The position numbers and the translations under genes are program-made. From assembly GCF_004342915.1 (NCBI RefSeq), contig NZ_SLWL01000003.1, positions 62,001-126,000 on the forward strand: 64,000 nucleotides of DNA, read 5' to 3'. The notes under the pieces are model-generated. The model searched no databases, was not told the origin of the DNA, and saw only the letters and a list, made by a program, of their open reading frames with translations. The stretch's first letter is position 1; each line of letters begins with the position of its first letter. Source of the stretch: Camelimonas lactis (GTDB lineage: Bacteria > Pseudomonadota > Alphaproteobacteria > Rhizobiales > Beijerinckiaceae). This document shows, one piece after another, positions 21,071 through 29,932 of this stretch.

Positions 21071-21413
21071 TCGCCGCGGTCGTTGACAGATCATGAAACC
21101 GGGCGACCCGCTGGTCGCCCGGTTTTTTTTTGCTTCCGCCTCCTCGTCATCCGGCGTTTTTGAACGCGCCAGGATCCAGGTGACCGCCGCTGGGGCGATA
21201 TTCTTTCATCCACGGATGATCCCTGGCGGAGAATACCGGCGGCGCCCGGCGCGAACCGGAGGCCGCGTCACGGCCGGAACCGGCATGCGCCCGACGCCTT
21301 CCATGACCTTGCGGGTAATGGACGCCGCCCGGTCGCCATGGCCCATTTGGCGGCGCAACGCCTGGCGGCGGCCGCATCCTCGCGTGGCGCGCCAGGACAC
21401 CGGGAAAACCTCC
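21071..21413 (+). other. intergenic region, DUF4167 terminator and MATE leader
   Basis: After the terminator at 21096-21131 about 280 bases remain before the MATE gene. The frame is open here, but the codons look random and no start with a good ribosome site is seen. No promoter was identified. Confidence 0.4.
21096..21131 (+). terminator. intrinsic terminator after the DUF4167 gene
   Basis: Perfect 11-bp stem ACCGGGCGACC / GGTCGCCCGGT with loop CGCT, followed by nine T residues at 21123-21131, 26 bases after the stop codon. Confidence 0.95.
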
Positions 21414-22844
21414 ATGTCTGTCACCGCCGCCCCTGCCGCCAACGACGCCGCCGCGCTTCAGGCCCCGTGCCCGTCAGCGCCCGCGACGACCAGTTACGCC
21501 AGCCTGTCGCCGCGCACCCGCTGGCTGCTGGAAGGCCCCGTGTTCGGGCGCCTGCTGGTGCTCGCCGCCCCCAACGTCGGCGAGGCGATCGCCCGCATCA
21601 CCTTCATTATCGCCGACGCCTTTTTCGTTTCCTGGCTGGGACCGGAGGCGCTGGCCGGCGTATCCGTGGTGTTCCCGCTGCTCATCATCATGCAGACCAT
21701 GACGGCCGCCGGAGTGGGCGCCGGCGTGTCATCGGCGGTGGGCAGGGCGCTTGGCGCCGGCCTTATCGACGACGCCCGGCGGCTGGCCGGCGTATCCGTG
21801 GCGCTGGCGCTGGCGGGGGCCGCCCTGTTCACAGCGCTGGCCCTGGCGGGAGGACCGGCGCTCTACCGCATCATGGGCCTCAGCGGCGGCGCCCTGGAGG
21901 CCGCCGTCATCTACAGCGCCGTCGGCTTCAGCGGCTGTGTGCTGATCTGGCTGCAAAACATTTTCGCCAACATCTGCCGGGGCGCGGGCAACATGCTCGT
22001 GCCGGCGACGGCGATTGTCGTTGGCGAGCTGGCGCATCTGGCCCTGTCGCCAACGCTCATCATGGGGTGGGGGCCGTTCCCCCGGATGGGCGTGGCGGGG
22101 GCTGGCGTCGCGTTTCTCTCCGCCTATGCGGTGGGATCGCTGATCATTGGCGCCTATCTGCTGTCGCCCCGGGCGCTGGCCCGCCTGCGGCTGCGCGCCA
22201 TCCGTCTTGACTGGCCCCATGTGCGCGACATCATGAGCGTCGGCCTGCTGGCGGCGATTTCAGCGCTGCTGTTCCAGATGGCCCTGTTTATCGTCACCGG
22301 CATGGTTGGCCGCTTCGGCAACGCCGCGATTGCCGGCTACGGCGCCGCCGCCCGCCTCGACCTGTTGCAGGCGCCCATTACATTCGCCTTCGGTTCGGCG
22401 GTCATCGCCATGGTCGCCACCGCCGTTGGCGCGCGCGATCTTGTCCGCGCCCGCCATGCGGCCTTTGCCGGCATGACCATCGCCGCCGGCATCGGCCTGG
22501 CGTTCAGCATCGTTTCATGGAACGCCGGGAGCTGGATGGCGCATTTCACCTCAGATCCGCAGGTTTCCCGCTATGGCGAACTTTACCTGCATTGCCTGAC
22601 GCCGATTTTCCCGATCCTCGGCGCCGGGCTTGCCGCCTATTTCGCCTGCCAGGGCCTTGGCGATATCCGCCGGCCATTCATCCTGTCGATCGTCCGTTTT
22701 GTCATCGCCATCGGCGGCGGCTGGCTGGCGCTGGCGCTGTGGAACGACGTGCTCGGCGTCTATCTCGCCAGCGCCCTCGCCTCCCTGGTCTTCTCCGTCG
22801 CCATGATCGCCATGGCGACGCAGGCGTTCCGCCGGGCCGCCTGA
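21414..22844 (+). CDS. MATE family efflux transporter
   Basis: A 476-residue inner-membrane antiporter with about 12 hydrophobic helices in two homologous halves, the first starting at VFGRLLVLAAPNVGEAIARITFIIADAFFVS (read in pieces) and the second around VRDIMSVGLLAAISALLFQ. MATE proteins export cationic drugs or metabolites using Na+ or H+ gradients; the substrate here is unknown. The start ATG at 21414 has only a weak GGGAA element upstream, and residues 1-38 before the first helix are Ala/Pro-rich. It converges on ubiG. Confidence 0.92.
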   Translation: MSVTAAPAANDAAALQAPCPSAPATTSYASLSPRTRWLLEGPVFGRLLVLAAPNVGEAIARITFIIADAFFVSWLGPEALAGVSVVFPLLIIMQTMTAAGVGAGVSSAVGRALGAGLIDDARRLAGVSVALALAGAALFTALALAGGPALYRIMGLSGGALEAAVIYSAVGFSGCVLIWLQNIFANICRGAGNMLVPATAIVVGELAHLALSPTLIMGWGPFPRMGVAGAGVAFLSAYAVGSLIIGAYLLSPRALARLRLRAIRLDWPHVRDIMSVGLLAAISALLFQMALFIVTGMVGRFGNAAIAGYGAAARLDLLQAPITFAFGSAVIAMVATAVGARDLVRARHAAFAGMTIAAGIGLAFSIVSWNAGSWMAHFTSDPQVSRYGELYLHCLTPIFPILGAGLAAYFACQGLGDIRRPFILSIVRFVIAIGGGWLALALWNDVLGVYLASALASLVFSVAMIAMATQAFRRAA

Positions 22845-22878
22845 CGCGCCGGGCCGATCCCTGATGAAGGGCGTTTGC

Positions 22879-22926
22879 GCTGGAGCTCTCCGGTCAACCT
22901 GGGCCGGAAATGCTCCAGCTTTCTTT
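22879..22926 (+). terminator. probable terminator after the MATE gene
   Basis: GCTGGAGC (22879-22886) pairs with GCTCCAGC (22912-22919); an inner CCGG/CCGG stem may extend it. A T-rich run TTTCTTT follows. The loop is large and the T-tract interrupted. A second 8-bp dyad, TTCTGATC / GATCAGAA (22939-22972), overlaps the ubiG stop codon. Confidence 0.5.
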
Positions 22927-22966
22927 ACTTTGGGCGGCTTCTGATCGATCCGCCGATTCTGGCTGA

Positions 22967-23749
22967 TCAGAAAACGCCCTGGCCGCCCAGCCGTCTGGCC
23001 GACAGCATGTAATTGACGTCCGTGTCCCGTGAGCGGCGCCAGACGTCGCGCCAGGGCTCGTAGACCACGCCCTCGGTGCGCTGCACGGTCATGCCGCCGC
23101 CGGCGATGAAGGCGGCAAGCTCCTCGGGCGTGACGAAGCGGTTCCAGTCATGGGTGCCGCGCGGCACCCAGCGCAGCACATATTCGGCCCCTACGATGGC
23201 CAGGGCCCACGCCTTGCGGGTGCGGTTCAGCGTCGCCATCAACAGGACCCCGTCCGGCTTCACGGCGGCGCAGCAGGCGGCGACGAAGCCTGCCGGGTCC
23301 GGCACATGCTCGATCACTTCCATGGCGGTGACGATGTCAAAGCGCTCGCCAGCCGCCGCCACGTCTTCCACCAGTTCGCCGCGATAGGCGATCTCAAGAC
23401 CGCCGGCCTCCGCATGCGCCCGGGCGACAGCGATGTTTTCCGGCGCCGGATCCAGCCCGGTGACGGCGGCGCCCATGCGGCGCAGCGGCTCACACAACAT
23501 GCCGGCGCCGCAACCGACATCCAGGGCGGTCAGACCGGCGAACGGCGCGGTTTCCCGCGCGTCGCGGCCAAAATGCTCGCAAACCACATCGCGGATAAAG
23601 GCGAGCCGCACGGGGTTCAACCGGTGCAGCGGCTTCATCGGACCGTCCGGGTCCCACCACCGCCGCGCCAGGGCGTCGAAATGCGCCACTTCCGCCGGAT
23701 CGGCGCGAGGGGGAAACGGCGCGGATGAATCATTGCTCACGGGCCACAT
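22967..23749 (-). CDS. ubiG: bifunctional ubiquinone biosynthesis O-methyltransferase UbiG
   Basis: Catalyses both O-methylations in ubiquinone synthesis. The 260 residues begin with the conserved EVAHFDALARRWWDPDGPMKPLH, then PVRLAFI, the SAM-binding site ALDVGCGAGMLCEPL near residue 75, and MEVIEHVPDP. The C-terminus GTHDWNRFVTPEEL and DVNYML are also typical. The gene is normally beside lysC in Hyphomicrobiales; here its divergent neighbour is an acyltransferase gene. Confidence 0.97.
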   Translation of the reverse strand: MWPVSNDSSAPFPPRADPAEVAHFDALARRWWDPDGPMKPLHRLNPVRLAFIRDVVCEHFGRDARETAPFAGLTALDVGCGAGMLCEPLRRMGAAVTGLDPAPENIAVARAHAEAGGLEIAYRGELVEDVAAAGERFDIVTAMEVIEHVPDPAGFVAACCAAVKPDGVLLMATLNRTRKAWALAIVGAEYVLRWVPRGTHDWNRFVTPEELAAFIAGGGMTVQRTEGVVYEPWRDVWRRSRDTDVNYMLSARRLGGQGVF

Positions 23750-24072
23750 TTCCTTGCAATCAAACCTGGCTTCCAGGAAAACGTCCTGTAACCTGGCCGC
23801 GCGGACGCCAAGGCATCCGCGACGCTGTGAAGCCCAGGCCGCCCGGGCTTCACCGGAACCCGATCAGCCAGGCTTGTCGGGCTCTGGTCTTACCATCACC
23901 GCTGGCGCGCGCCTAACCTGTCACGGGACGGTTTCCCGCATCTGGCAGGCTCCGCCGCGCGCTGCAGCAAGCAACCGCCTGCGGCGCCGCGCCACCGCGT
24001 CTTCGCGCAAAAACCGGCTCCCCTTTTCGCGCAAACTGGTTTACCTGCGCGCATTCGCACCCCGGATCAAAA
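23750..24072. other. divergent intergenic region, ubiG / acyltransferase
   Basis: No gene, tRNA or terminator seen. It must hold promoters for both divergent genes, but no clear hexamer pair could be assigned. Confidence 0.4.
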
Positions 24073-25056
24073 GTGTCACGCCTCCAGACTGTTATACGCA
24101 AGACCGGCTCCCGCGTCGCCGGCATCCTCATGCTCGGCGCCGTGCGCGCCATCTTTGGCTTCTTTCGCCTGCTCGGGCCGGACCGCTCCAGCGCCCTCGG
24201 CGGCGCGCTGGCCCGCGCCATTGGGCCGCTCATGGGCGTCAATCGCGTCGCCATGGCCAATCTGCGGGCCGCCTTCCCGGACAGGCCTGACGCGGAGCTG
24301 AAGGCGATTGCCCGCAAATCGTGGGAGAATCTGGGGCGCACCGCCGGCGAATATCCGCATCTGGCGGAGATTTTCGACTACAACTACGACAATCCCGACC
24401 CGGACGGCCGCATTCAGGTTTCCGGCATCGAGCACTTCATCGCCCTGCGCGAGGACGAGAAGCCAGGCATCATCTTCTCGGCGCATCTGGCCAACTGGGA
24501 GCTGCCGGCGATCTGCGCCGCCCGTTACGATCTTGCGGTGACAGCGGTGTTCCGGGCGCCCAACGATCCGGCCATCGCCGGCGCGGTGCAGGAAATTCGC
24601 AGCCAGACCATGGGCGGCCTTGAGGCGGCGCGGCCCGGGGCCGCCTTCGCCATGGTCGAGGCGCTGGAAAACGGCGGCCACCTTGGCATGCTGATCGACC
24701 AGCATTTCACCCGCGGCGTGGTCACGCAGTTCCTCGGCCGCCCCTGCCTCACCAATCCGATCATGGGCAAATTCGCCCGTCGCTTCGATTGCCCGGTGCA
24801 CGGCGCCCGCGTCATCCGCCTTGACGGCGCCCGTTTCCGCATCGAACTGACGCCGCCGCTGGAACTGCCCCGCGACGCCGGCGGTGAAATCGACGTGGCC
24901 GGGGCCATGCAGGCGATGACCGACGTGGTGGCGAACTGGGTGCTGGAGCATCCCGAACAGTGGCTGTGGATGCACCGCCGCTGGCGGCCGCAATTCATCA
25001 AGGCCCAGAAATCGCCGGACCAGAAGCCGGCGGAGCCCCCGCGTCCTGCGGCCTGA
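24073..25056 (+). CDS. LpxL/HtrB-type lysophospholipid or lipid A acyltransferase
   Basis: A 327-residue membrane-associated acyltransferase of the LpxL/LpxM family, which adds secondary acyl chains to lipid A from acyl-ACP. An N-terminal hydrophobic segment (about 15-35, GILMLGAVRAIFGFF) anchors it. The catalytic H-x4-E motif is seen in SAHLANWELPA near residue 140, and IDQHFTRGV and WLWMHRRW are conserved late blocks. The start is a GTG with a weak ribosome site. Which chain it transfers is unknown. It shares a terminator region with the convergent aldehyde dehydrogenase gene. Confidence 0.88.
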   Translation: MSRLQTVIRKTGSRVAGILMLGAVRAIFGFFRLLGPDRSSALGGALARAIGPLMGVNRVAMANLRAAFPDRPDAELKAIARKSWENLGRTAGEYPHLAEIFDYNYDNPDPDGRIQVSGIEHFIALREDEKPGIIFSAHLANWELPAICAARYDLAVTAVFRAPNDPAIAGAVQEIRSQTMGGLEAARPGAAFAMVEALENGGHLGMLIDQHFTRGVVTQFLGRPCLTNPIMGKFARRFDCPVHGARVIRLDGARFRIELTPPLELPRDAGGEIDVAGAMQAMTDVVANWVLEHPEQWLWMHRRWRPQFIKAQKSPDQKPAEPPRPAA

Positions 25057-25078
25057 CGCCGCCAGCCAGCGCCAGCAC

Positions 25079-25105
25079 GAAAAAGGCCGGGCTTTCGCCC
25101 GGCCT
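25079..25105. terminator. shared intrinsic terminator
   Basis: AGGCCGGGC / GCCCGGCCT with loop TTTC (25084-25105). A-residues at 25079-25083 give a U-tract for the minus-strand aldehyde dehydrogenase gene; for the plus strand the tract is weak. Confidence 0.75.
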
Positions 25106-25128
25106 CATGCTTTCAGCCTGTCCCGACC

Positions 25129-26568
25129 TTACTCGGCGGCCTGCTTGGGCGCGCCCAGAACGGCCTTGACCTCGAGGAACTCGCCAAAGGCGTGATCGCC
25201 CCACTCACGGCCGTTGCCGGACATCTTGTAGCCGCCGAACGGCGCCATCAGGTCCGGCGCGGCGCCGTTGAGGATGACCTGGCCAGCGCGCAGGCGCGAC
25301 GCCACTTCACGTATCTTGGCCGGGTCCGACCCCGAGACATAGGCGGCGAGGCCATACTCGGTGTCATTGCCGATACGCACCGCCTCGTCCACGTCCTTGT
25401 AGCCGATGATCGACAGCACCGGGCCGAAGATCTCTTCCTTGGCGATGGTCATCTCGTTGGTGACGTTGGCGAATACGGTCGGCTTGACGTAATAGCCCTT
25501 GTCGAGACCTTCCGGGCGGCCGGGACCGCCGGCGACCAGGGTCGCGCCTTCGTCGACGCCCTTCTGGATCAGCCCCTGGATCTTCTTGAACTGGGTCTCG
25601 GACACCACCGGACCGATGGTGACCTTGTCCTGGGGCTTGCCGACCACGGTGGCTTCCGCCGCCGCGCGGGCGATGTTGATGGCCTCTTCCATGCGGGCCG
25701 CCGGCACCAGCATGCGGGTCGGGGCGTTGCACGACTGGCCCGAGTTGTTCATGACGCTGCGCACGCCGCCGGAGACGGCGCGGTCGAAGTCAGCGTCATC
25801 GAGAATGATGTTCGGGCTCTTGCCGCCCAGCTCCTGGTGCACGCGCTTGACGGTCGGCGCGGCGTTCTTCGCCACCTCGATGCCGGCGCGGGTCGAACCG
25901 GTGAACGACACCATGTCGATCAGCGGGTGCGAGCTGATGGCGGCGCCCACGGTCGGGCCGTCGCCATTGACCAGGTTGAACACGCCGGCCGGCACGCCAG
26001 CGGCGTCCATGATCTCGGCGAAGATCTGGCCCGAGAACGGCGCGATCTCGGACGGCTTCAGCACCATGGTGCAACCGGTGGCGAGCGCCGGCGCGACCTT
26101 GCAGGCGATCTGGTTCACCGGCCAGTTCCAGGGCGTGATGAAGCCGCAGACGCCGATCGGCTCCTTGACGATGATGGTGCCGCCGCGCTCTTCCTCGAAC
26201 TTGTAATTCTTGAGAACGTTCAGCGCCGTCTGCAGGTGGCCAACGCCCATCGGGGCCTGGGCGCGCTGGGCGAGAACGGTTGGGGCGCCCATTTCTTCGG
26301 TAATGGCCGCGGCCATGTCGTCGAAGCGCTTCTTGTATTCCTCGATGATGCGCTCAAGCAGGGCGATGCGCTCTTCACGGCTGGTGCGCGAGAACGTCTG
26401 GAACGCCCGGTGCGCCGCCTTTGCCGCGGCGTCCACGTCCGCCGCCGTGCCCAGCGAAATGCGACCCGCAACGGATTCGTCAGCCGGATTGATCACGTCG
26501 AGGGTTTTGGCGCCGGCGGCGGGCTCAACCCATTTTCCGTCGATATAGAACTTCGTGTAATCGCGCAT
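25129..26568 (-). CDS. aldehyde dehydrogenase family protein
   Basis: A 479-residue NAD(P)-dependent aldehyde dehydrogenase. The catalytic Cys is in NNSGQSCNAPTR near residue 290 and the general-base Glu in HQELGGKSPN near 258; the oxyanion Asn is in TPWNWPVNQ, and the nucleotide-binding FTGST is present. The start MRDYTKFYIDGKWVEP has GGGAG about 9 bases upstream. The substrate cannot be stated. It is a single-gene unit. Confidence 0.95.
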   Translation of the reverse strand: MRDYTKFYIDGKWVEPAAGAKTLDVINPADESVAGRISLGTAADVDAAAKAAHRAFQTFSRTSREERIALLERIIEEYKKRFDDMAAAITEEMGAPTVLAQRAQAPMGVGHLQTALNVLKNYKFEEERGGTIIVKEPIGVCGFITPWNWPVNQIACKVAPALATGCTMVLKPSEIAPFSGQIFAEIMDAAGVPAGVFNLVNGDGPTVGAAISSHPLIDMVSFTGSTRAGIEVAKNAAPTVKRVHQELGGKSPNIILDDADFDRAVSGGVRSVMNNSGQSCNAPTRMLVPAARMEEAINIARAAAEATVVGKPQDKVTIGPVVSETQFKKIQGLIQKGVDEGATLVAGGPGRPEGLDKGYYVKPTVFANVTNEMTIAKEEIFGPVLSIIGYKDVDEAVRIGNDTEYGLAAYVSGSDPAKIREVASRLRAGQVILNGAAPDLMAPFGGYKMSGNGREWGDHAFGEFLEVKAVLGAPKQAAE

Positions 26569-26873
26569 GACGTTCTCCCTGCCTTTCCGCCGAATTCGGG
26601 CCCGGGGGACCCGGCTGACGATGAACCTGGATGTTTTTGTGTACGGCCCGCCACAGGCGGCGCAACAGCGGCGCGCGGGGGCCGTCCCGCTTCATCAGAT
26701 AGGGCGCCGGCGGCGCCTTCGCTACCGAAATCAGCAATTGTCCTGCGCCAGTATCGCCCGGGGCTGAGCGGCGTGACCAGAACGGACGCCAGCGCGACGC
26801 CCCCCATGGCGCCGCCAGCGCCGCGCCCCTGACGGCGCCCGCGCGCCAGGAGCGCTGGAGCGCATCGCCTTCC
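26569..26873. other. intergenic region upstream of the aldehyde dehydrogenase gene
   Basis: No gene seen. It probably carries the aldehyde dehydrogenase promoter and the end of the beta-lactamase-like transcript. A short dyad CCAG/CTGG occurs near 26847-26860 without a T-tract. Confidence 0.4.
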
Positions 26874-27995
26874 TCACGCCCTGGCGTTGCATGTCTCCGT
26901 CAACGCCTTGCGCACCGCATCCCGGTAGGCTGCGAAAATGCGCGGGGTGTCCGCGTTCGGCCCGCGCCAGTTAATGGTGAAACAGAACGTCGCCGGCCCG
27001 CCTGCGGTCAGCACCTGGCCCGCGAGGCTGAAGCAATGGAAGTCGCCCCAGTCAATGCTGCCGCCCTTGCCCCAGGCCAGGATGTCTGGCGGAACCACCT
27101 GCGGCAAGGCGTCGGCCATGGCCATGATGCGCCGGTACTGCTGCAAGGTTTCAGGCTTCTCAAAGAAGCGTCCGGTCATGGCGGCGCGGTGCCAGGCCAC
27201 CAGGTCGCTCGCCGTGCTTCGCATGCTTGGGCCGTCGCCCGCCATCGGGCTGCGGCTGTTTGGCGGCGTGGATCCGGCGGCGATCGCCTGCAGCCCCTGC
27301 CAGCCCGGGTCAACGCCGGCGTCGCCGCCAGCGAGCCAGCCGAACAGCGCCCGGGTCGAATCCGGTATGCGGGTTTTCGTCAGTCCCGCTTTCTGGATCA
27401 GCGCCCGGACGTTGGCCGGCCCCGCAGCCGCCAGGGCGACGTCGGTCGCGGTGTTGTCGCTGTGGGTGATCATGGCCTCCAGCACGCTGACATGGGGCGT
27501 GCGGCCGGTCAGGTTGAGGAACACCGGGCTCGACAGCGAGCGCACAGAATCATCAATGAGAGCCTGGGCATTGAGGGAAACCTTGCCCGCCTCATGCTGG
27601 CGGAGAAATTCGGCCAGAATGAAGGTTTTGATGGCGCTGCCGACGAACAGCGGCTCGTCAGGCGCGTGCGACGCCCGCCACAGCGTTTTGGGTTCCGGGC
27701 CGCCAGGCTGCTCCTTGCCCCCCTTGCTCCCCTGACTATCCGCCTGTGGCCCGCTGGCTGGCGCGTTTGCGCCAGCGCGCGCATCGGCGACGATCAGGCA
27801 GGAGGCGCGGCCATCGGCCCCGAAGTCCAGGCTGGCGAAACCGCGCATCGCTTCATTCACCGCCTCAGGCGCCGCCGGCGCAGGCGGCTCGTGCTTCGCC
27901 GCCTGACGGCGCGGAGGCTTTGCCCGCGCCGGCGCGGCCAGACCAGCCGCGGTCGCCGCGGCTACTGATGCAAGCAGGAGTGTGCGCCTGTCCAT
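26874..27995 (-). CDS. exported serine hydrolase, class A beta-lactamase-like
   Basis: 373 residues. A signal peptide is clear: MDRRTLLLASVAAATAAGLAAPARA, with an RR pair that may mark Tat export. The penicillin-recognising fold is shown by SAIK (Ser120, Lys123), SDN (179-181) and a KGG in WGKGGSIDWG in place of KTG. A Gln/Gly/Ser-rich insert (about 75-105) is unusual. It may be a true beta-lactamase, a carboxypeptidase or an esterase. The start at 27995 has GAGGA 4 bases upstream. Upstream on the same strand is an unknown membrane-anchored gene. Confidence 0.82.
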   Translation of the reverse strand: MDRRTLLLASVAAATAAGLAAPARAKPPRRQAAKHEPPAPAAPEAVNEAMRGFASLDFGADGRASCLIVADARAGANAPASGPQADSQGSKGGKEQPGGPEPKTLWRASHAPDEPLFVGSAIKTFILAEFLRQHEAGKVSLNAQALIDDSVRSLSSPVFLNLTGRTPHVSVLEAMITHSDNTATDVALAAAGPANVRALIQKAGLTKTRIPDSTRALFGWLAGGDAGVDPGWQGLQAIAAGSTPPNSRSPMAGDGPSMRSTASDLVAWHRAAMTGRFFEKPETLQQYRRIMAMADALPQVVPPDILAWGKGGSIDWGDFHCFSLAGQVLTAGGPATFCFTINWRGPNADTPRIFAAYRDAVRKALTETCNARA

Positions 27996-28299
27996 GAATC
28001 CTCGCGCAAAAGCAGCTCCGGCTCCGCGCCGCATCACCCGCCCGCGGGGGAGAGGGGGCACGGCAATCCGGAGGTCCGGGACGATGTCGTGCGAAACGGA
28101 CGCCATTTCGCGGGAAGAAAGCGCGGCCAGATCAGACGCCGGGTCGATGCCGGACGGAAGACCGTGCTCCGGCAGGCGGCCGTTCACGCCCTGACAGGTG
28201 CGTCAGACGATTTCCCGCGGATACAACCGCGCCTCCCGGCCGATGATTGTCGCACGCCCTGTGTCATGCAAGGGCCTGGCCGGTCCCGGTGGGATAATT
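27996..28299. other. intergenic region with a dyad element
   Basis: No gene seen. A dyad at 28091-28114 is almost identical to one at 36660-36682. Nothing else was recognised. Confidence 0.4.
28091..28114. repeat. dyad element, copy 1
   Basis: GCGAAA (28091-28096) and TTTCGC (28106-28111) flank a 9-base loop and are followed by GGG. Copy 2 at 36660-36682 differs by one small indel/substitution in the loop. Confidence 0.6.
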
Positions 28300-29286
28300 T
28301 CAGCGCCGTGTGGCTCCGGCGGGACGAACCGAACTGGTCAGATCGCCGGCGGCCGGCTGGGCGCAGGCCGATGTCGGCGACGCATTGGCGGCGAACAGGG
28401 CGGCAATCTGCGGCTCATCCTGATCGCGCTGCCAGCGAACCGCATCGATAACGCAGGCCGCGGCCTCAGGCGCGGGGGGCGCATCGCCGTCGAGGCAAAT
28501 CCAGCCGCTCAGGCGCAAATCTGGCTGGGCGCGCACCTGCCTGAACGTCACGCAACTGCGCGCGCCGGCATGCCCGCCAAAACGGGCCAGGGCAACGTCG
28601 ACCGGCCCGAGCCGGGTTTCCAGGGACGGCAGGGGCGCGAATCGCTCCACCCACATGCCGGCCTCGCCGGCCCGCCGCGCCACATCGACAAAGAACGAGC
28701 CGCCAGGCTGCGGCTCGGAGCCAGGCCGGTACAGGGAAAGGCGCAGCAACGGTCCCGCCTGGCCAGCGTCGCCAATGATCAGCGCGTCGTCACGGCCGCC
28801 GCCGGAGGCGTGGAGCACCCCCTCGACCGCTCCGGTCATGGCCATCAGTCCCCTGAGCGCCGCCGTTCCCGGCAATTGCGGCAGGGGATCAAGGCGGAAC
28901 GCCGGCTGCTCCTCACGCGCGGCCACCCAACCCGCCGCCGGCGATTTGTCCGGTTGCCCGGCTGTCTGGGCGCCGGCCTCGCCAGACTTCACGGCGTCCT
29001 GACCATTGACCATCTGAACCGCCGGCCGTTCCGGGGCGACCGGGCCTTCAGCGCTGGCGCGGGCTGGCGCGCTGGGCGGCGCACTGGCCGGCGCCGGATC
29101 GTCGCCGCCGGACATCGCCATGAACGCGGCGAAACCGCCGAGCAGCAGCGCCGAGAGCGCCGCCACGCCGCGCCATGAGCCCTTGCGGGCGGGCATGTCC
29201 TGCATTGGCGCGCGTCGCGTCGGTTTGCCGGCGGCCAGCCTGTGTCCGGTCAATCCTGCGCGCGCCAACGTTCCAATGCGTTTCAT
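28300..29286 (-). CDS. hypothetical membrane-anchored protein
   Basis: 328 residues, family not recognised. One membrane helix is near residues 40-57 (GVAALSALLLGGFAAFMAM); a Pro/Ala/Ser-rich linker (about 60-120) follows, then a folded region of about 170 residues with PLLRLSLYRPGSEP, SFFVDVARRAGEAGMWVERF and LSGWICLDGDAPPAPE. Two Cys (SCVTFRQV and WICLDG) may form a disulfide. The start at 29286 has GAGGG about 10 bases upstream. It is likely periplasmic after the anchor. It lies upstream of the beta-lactamase-like gene on the same strand. Confidence 0.7.
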   Translation of the reverse strand: MKRIGTLARAGLTGHRLAAGKPTRRAPMQDMPARKGSWRGVAALSALLLGGFAAFMAMSGGDDPAPASAPPSAPARASAEGPVAPERPAVQMVNGQDAVKSGEAGAQTAGQPDKSPAAGWVAAREEQPAFRLDPLPQLPGTAALRGLMAMTGAVEGVLHASGGGRDDALIIGDAGQAGPLLRLSLYRPGSEPQPGGSFFVDVARRAGEAGMWVERFAPLPSLETRLGPVDVALARFGGHAGARSCVTFRQVRAQPDLRLSGWICLDGDAPPAPEAAACVIDAVRWQRDQDEPQIAALFAANASPTSACAQPAAGDLTSSVRPAGATRR

Positions 29287-29932
29287 GGATGCAAAACCCT
29301 CAGGGCGCGGCCAGTCGCCGCCGCGCGTCCTCGCGTTGCTGGAAGGCCGCATCACGCGAAAAACGTGAGGCATACCTGCCGCCAGCGCCAGCTTTGCGCC
29401 GGATCAGGTTAACGTCCGCTTCACATGGCCAGCAGGCCCCCGACTTCCCCACGTTGTTCACGCAAATATTGACAACAGCGCCAGTCCCGTGCTTGTGGAA
29501 GCCAGCCGCGACAGGTGCGGCTTGCAGGACGTTTGACATGCTTCCGCTCAGGTTCTCTGGAAATCTGGCGAATGGCGCATCGCTGGGGACGGCGACCGCC
29601 GCCGCATCCACCATCATTCCGTCCACCACTCTCCGGATAAAAACGGCGAAACCCTGAATCGCGCCCTCTCCCGCGTCCTCCGACGGGTGAGGACGGCGTG
29701 TTGACGACCGGCGTGGCCGGCGCGGAGGGTGACGGCAATCCGGCGGCGACAGGGCCTGCGCCGGAATTGCCTCAGATCAGGAATACAGGCGTTTCCGCGA
29801 TTTCATCATGTGAACGGGAATGACCTGAACGTGGTTTGTCCGGCGCAGACTCCCCATATGCGCGGACGGAACGCCAGCAACCTGGAACGGGACTGTCTTC
29901 CAGCCGGCTCTGGGGCGGAAAGGAACATCACC
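29287..29932. other. divergent intergenic region upstream of asd
   Basis: 646 bases without a credible gene. Two TTGACA hexamers (29469-29474 and 29533-29538, plus strand) lack a matching -10 at normal spacing. The asd ribosome site AAGGA lies at 29919-29923. No repeat or hairpin of note. Confidence 0.4.
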
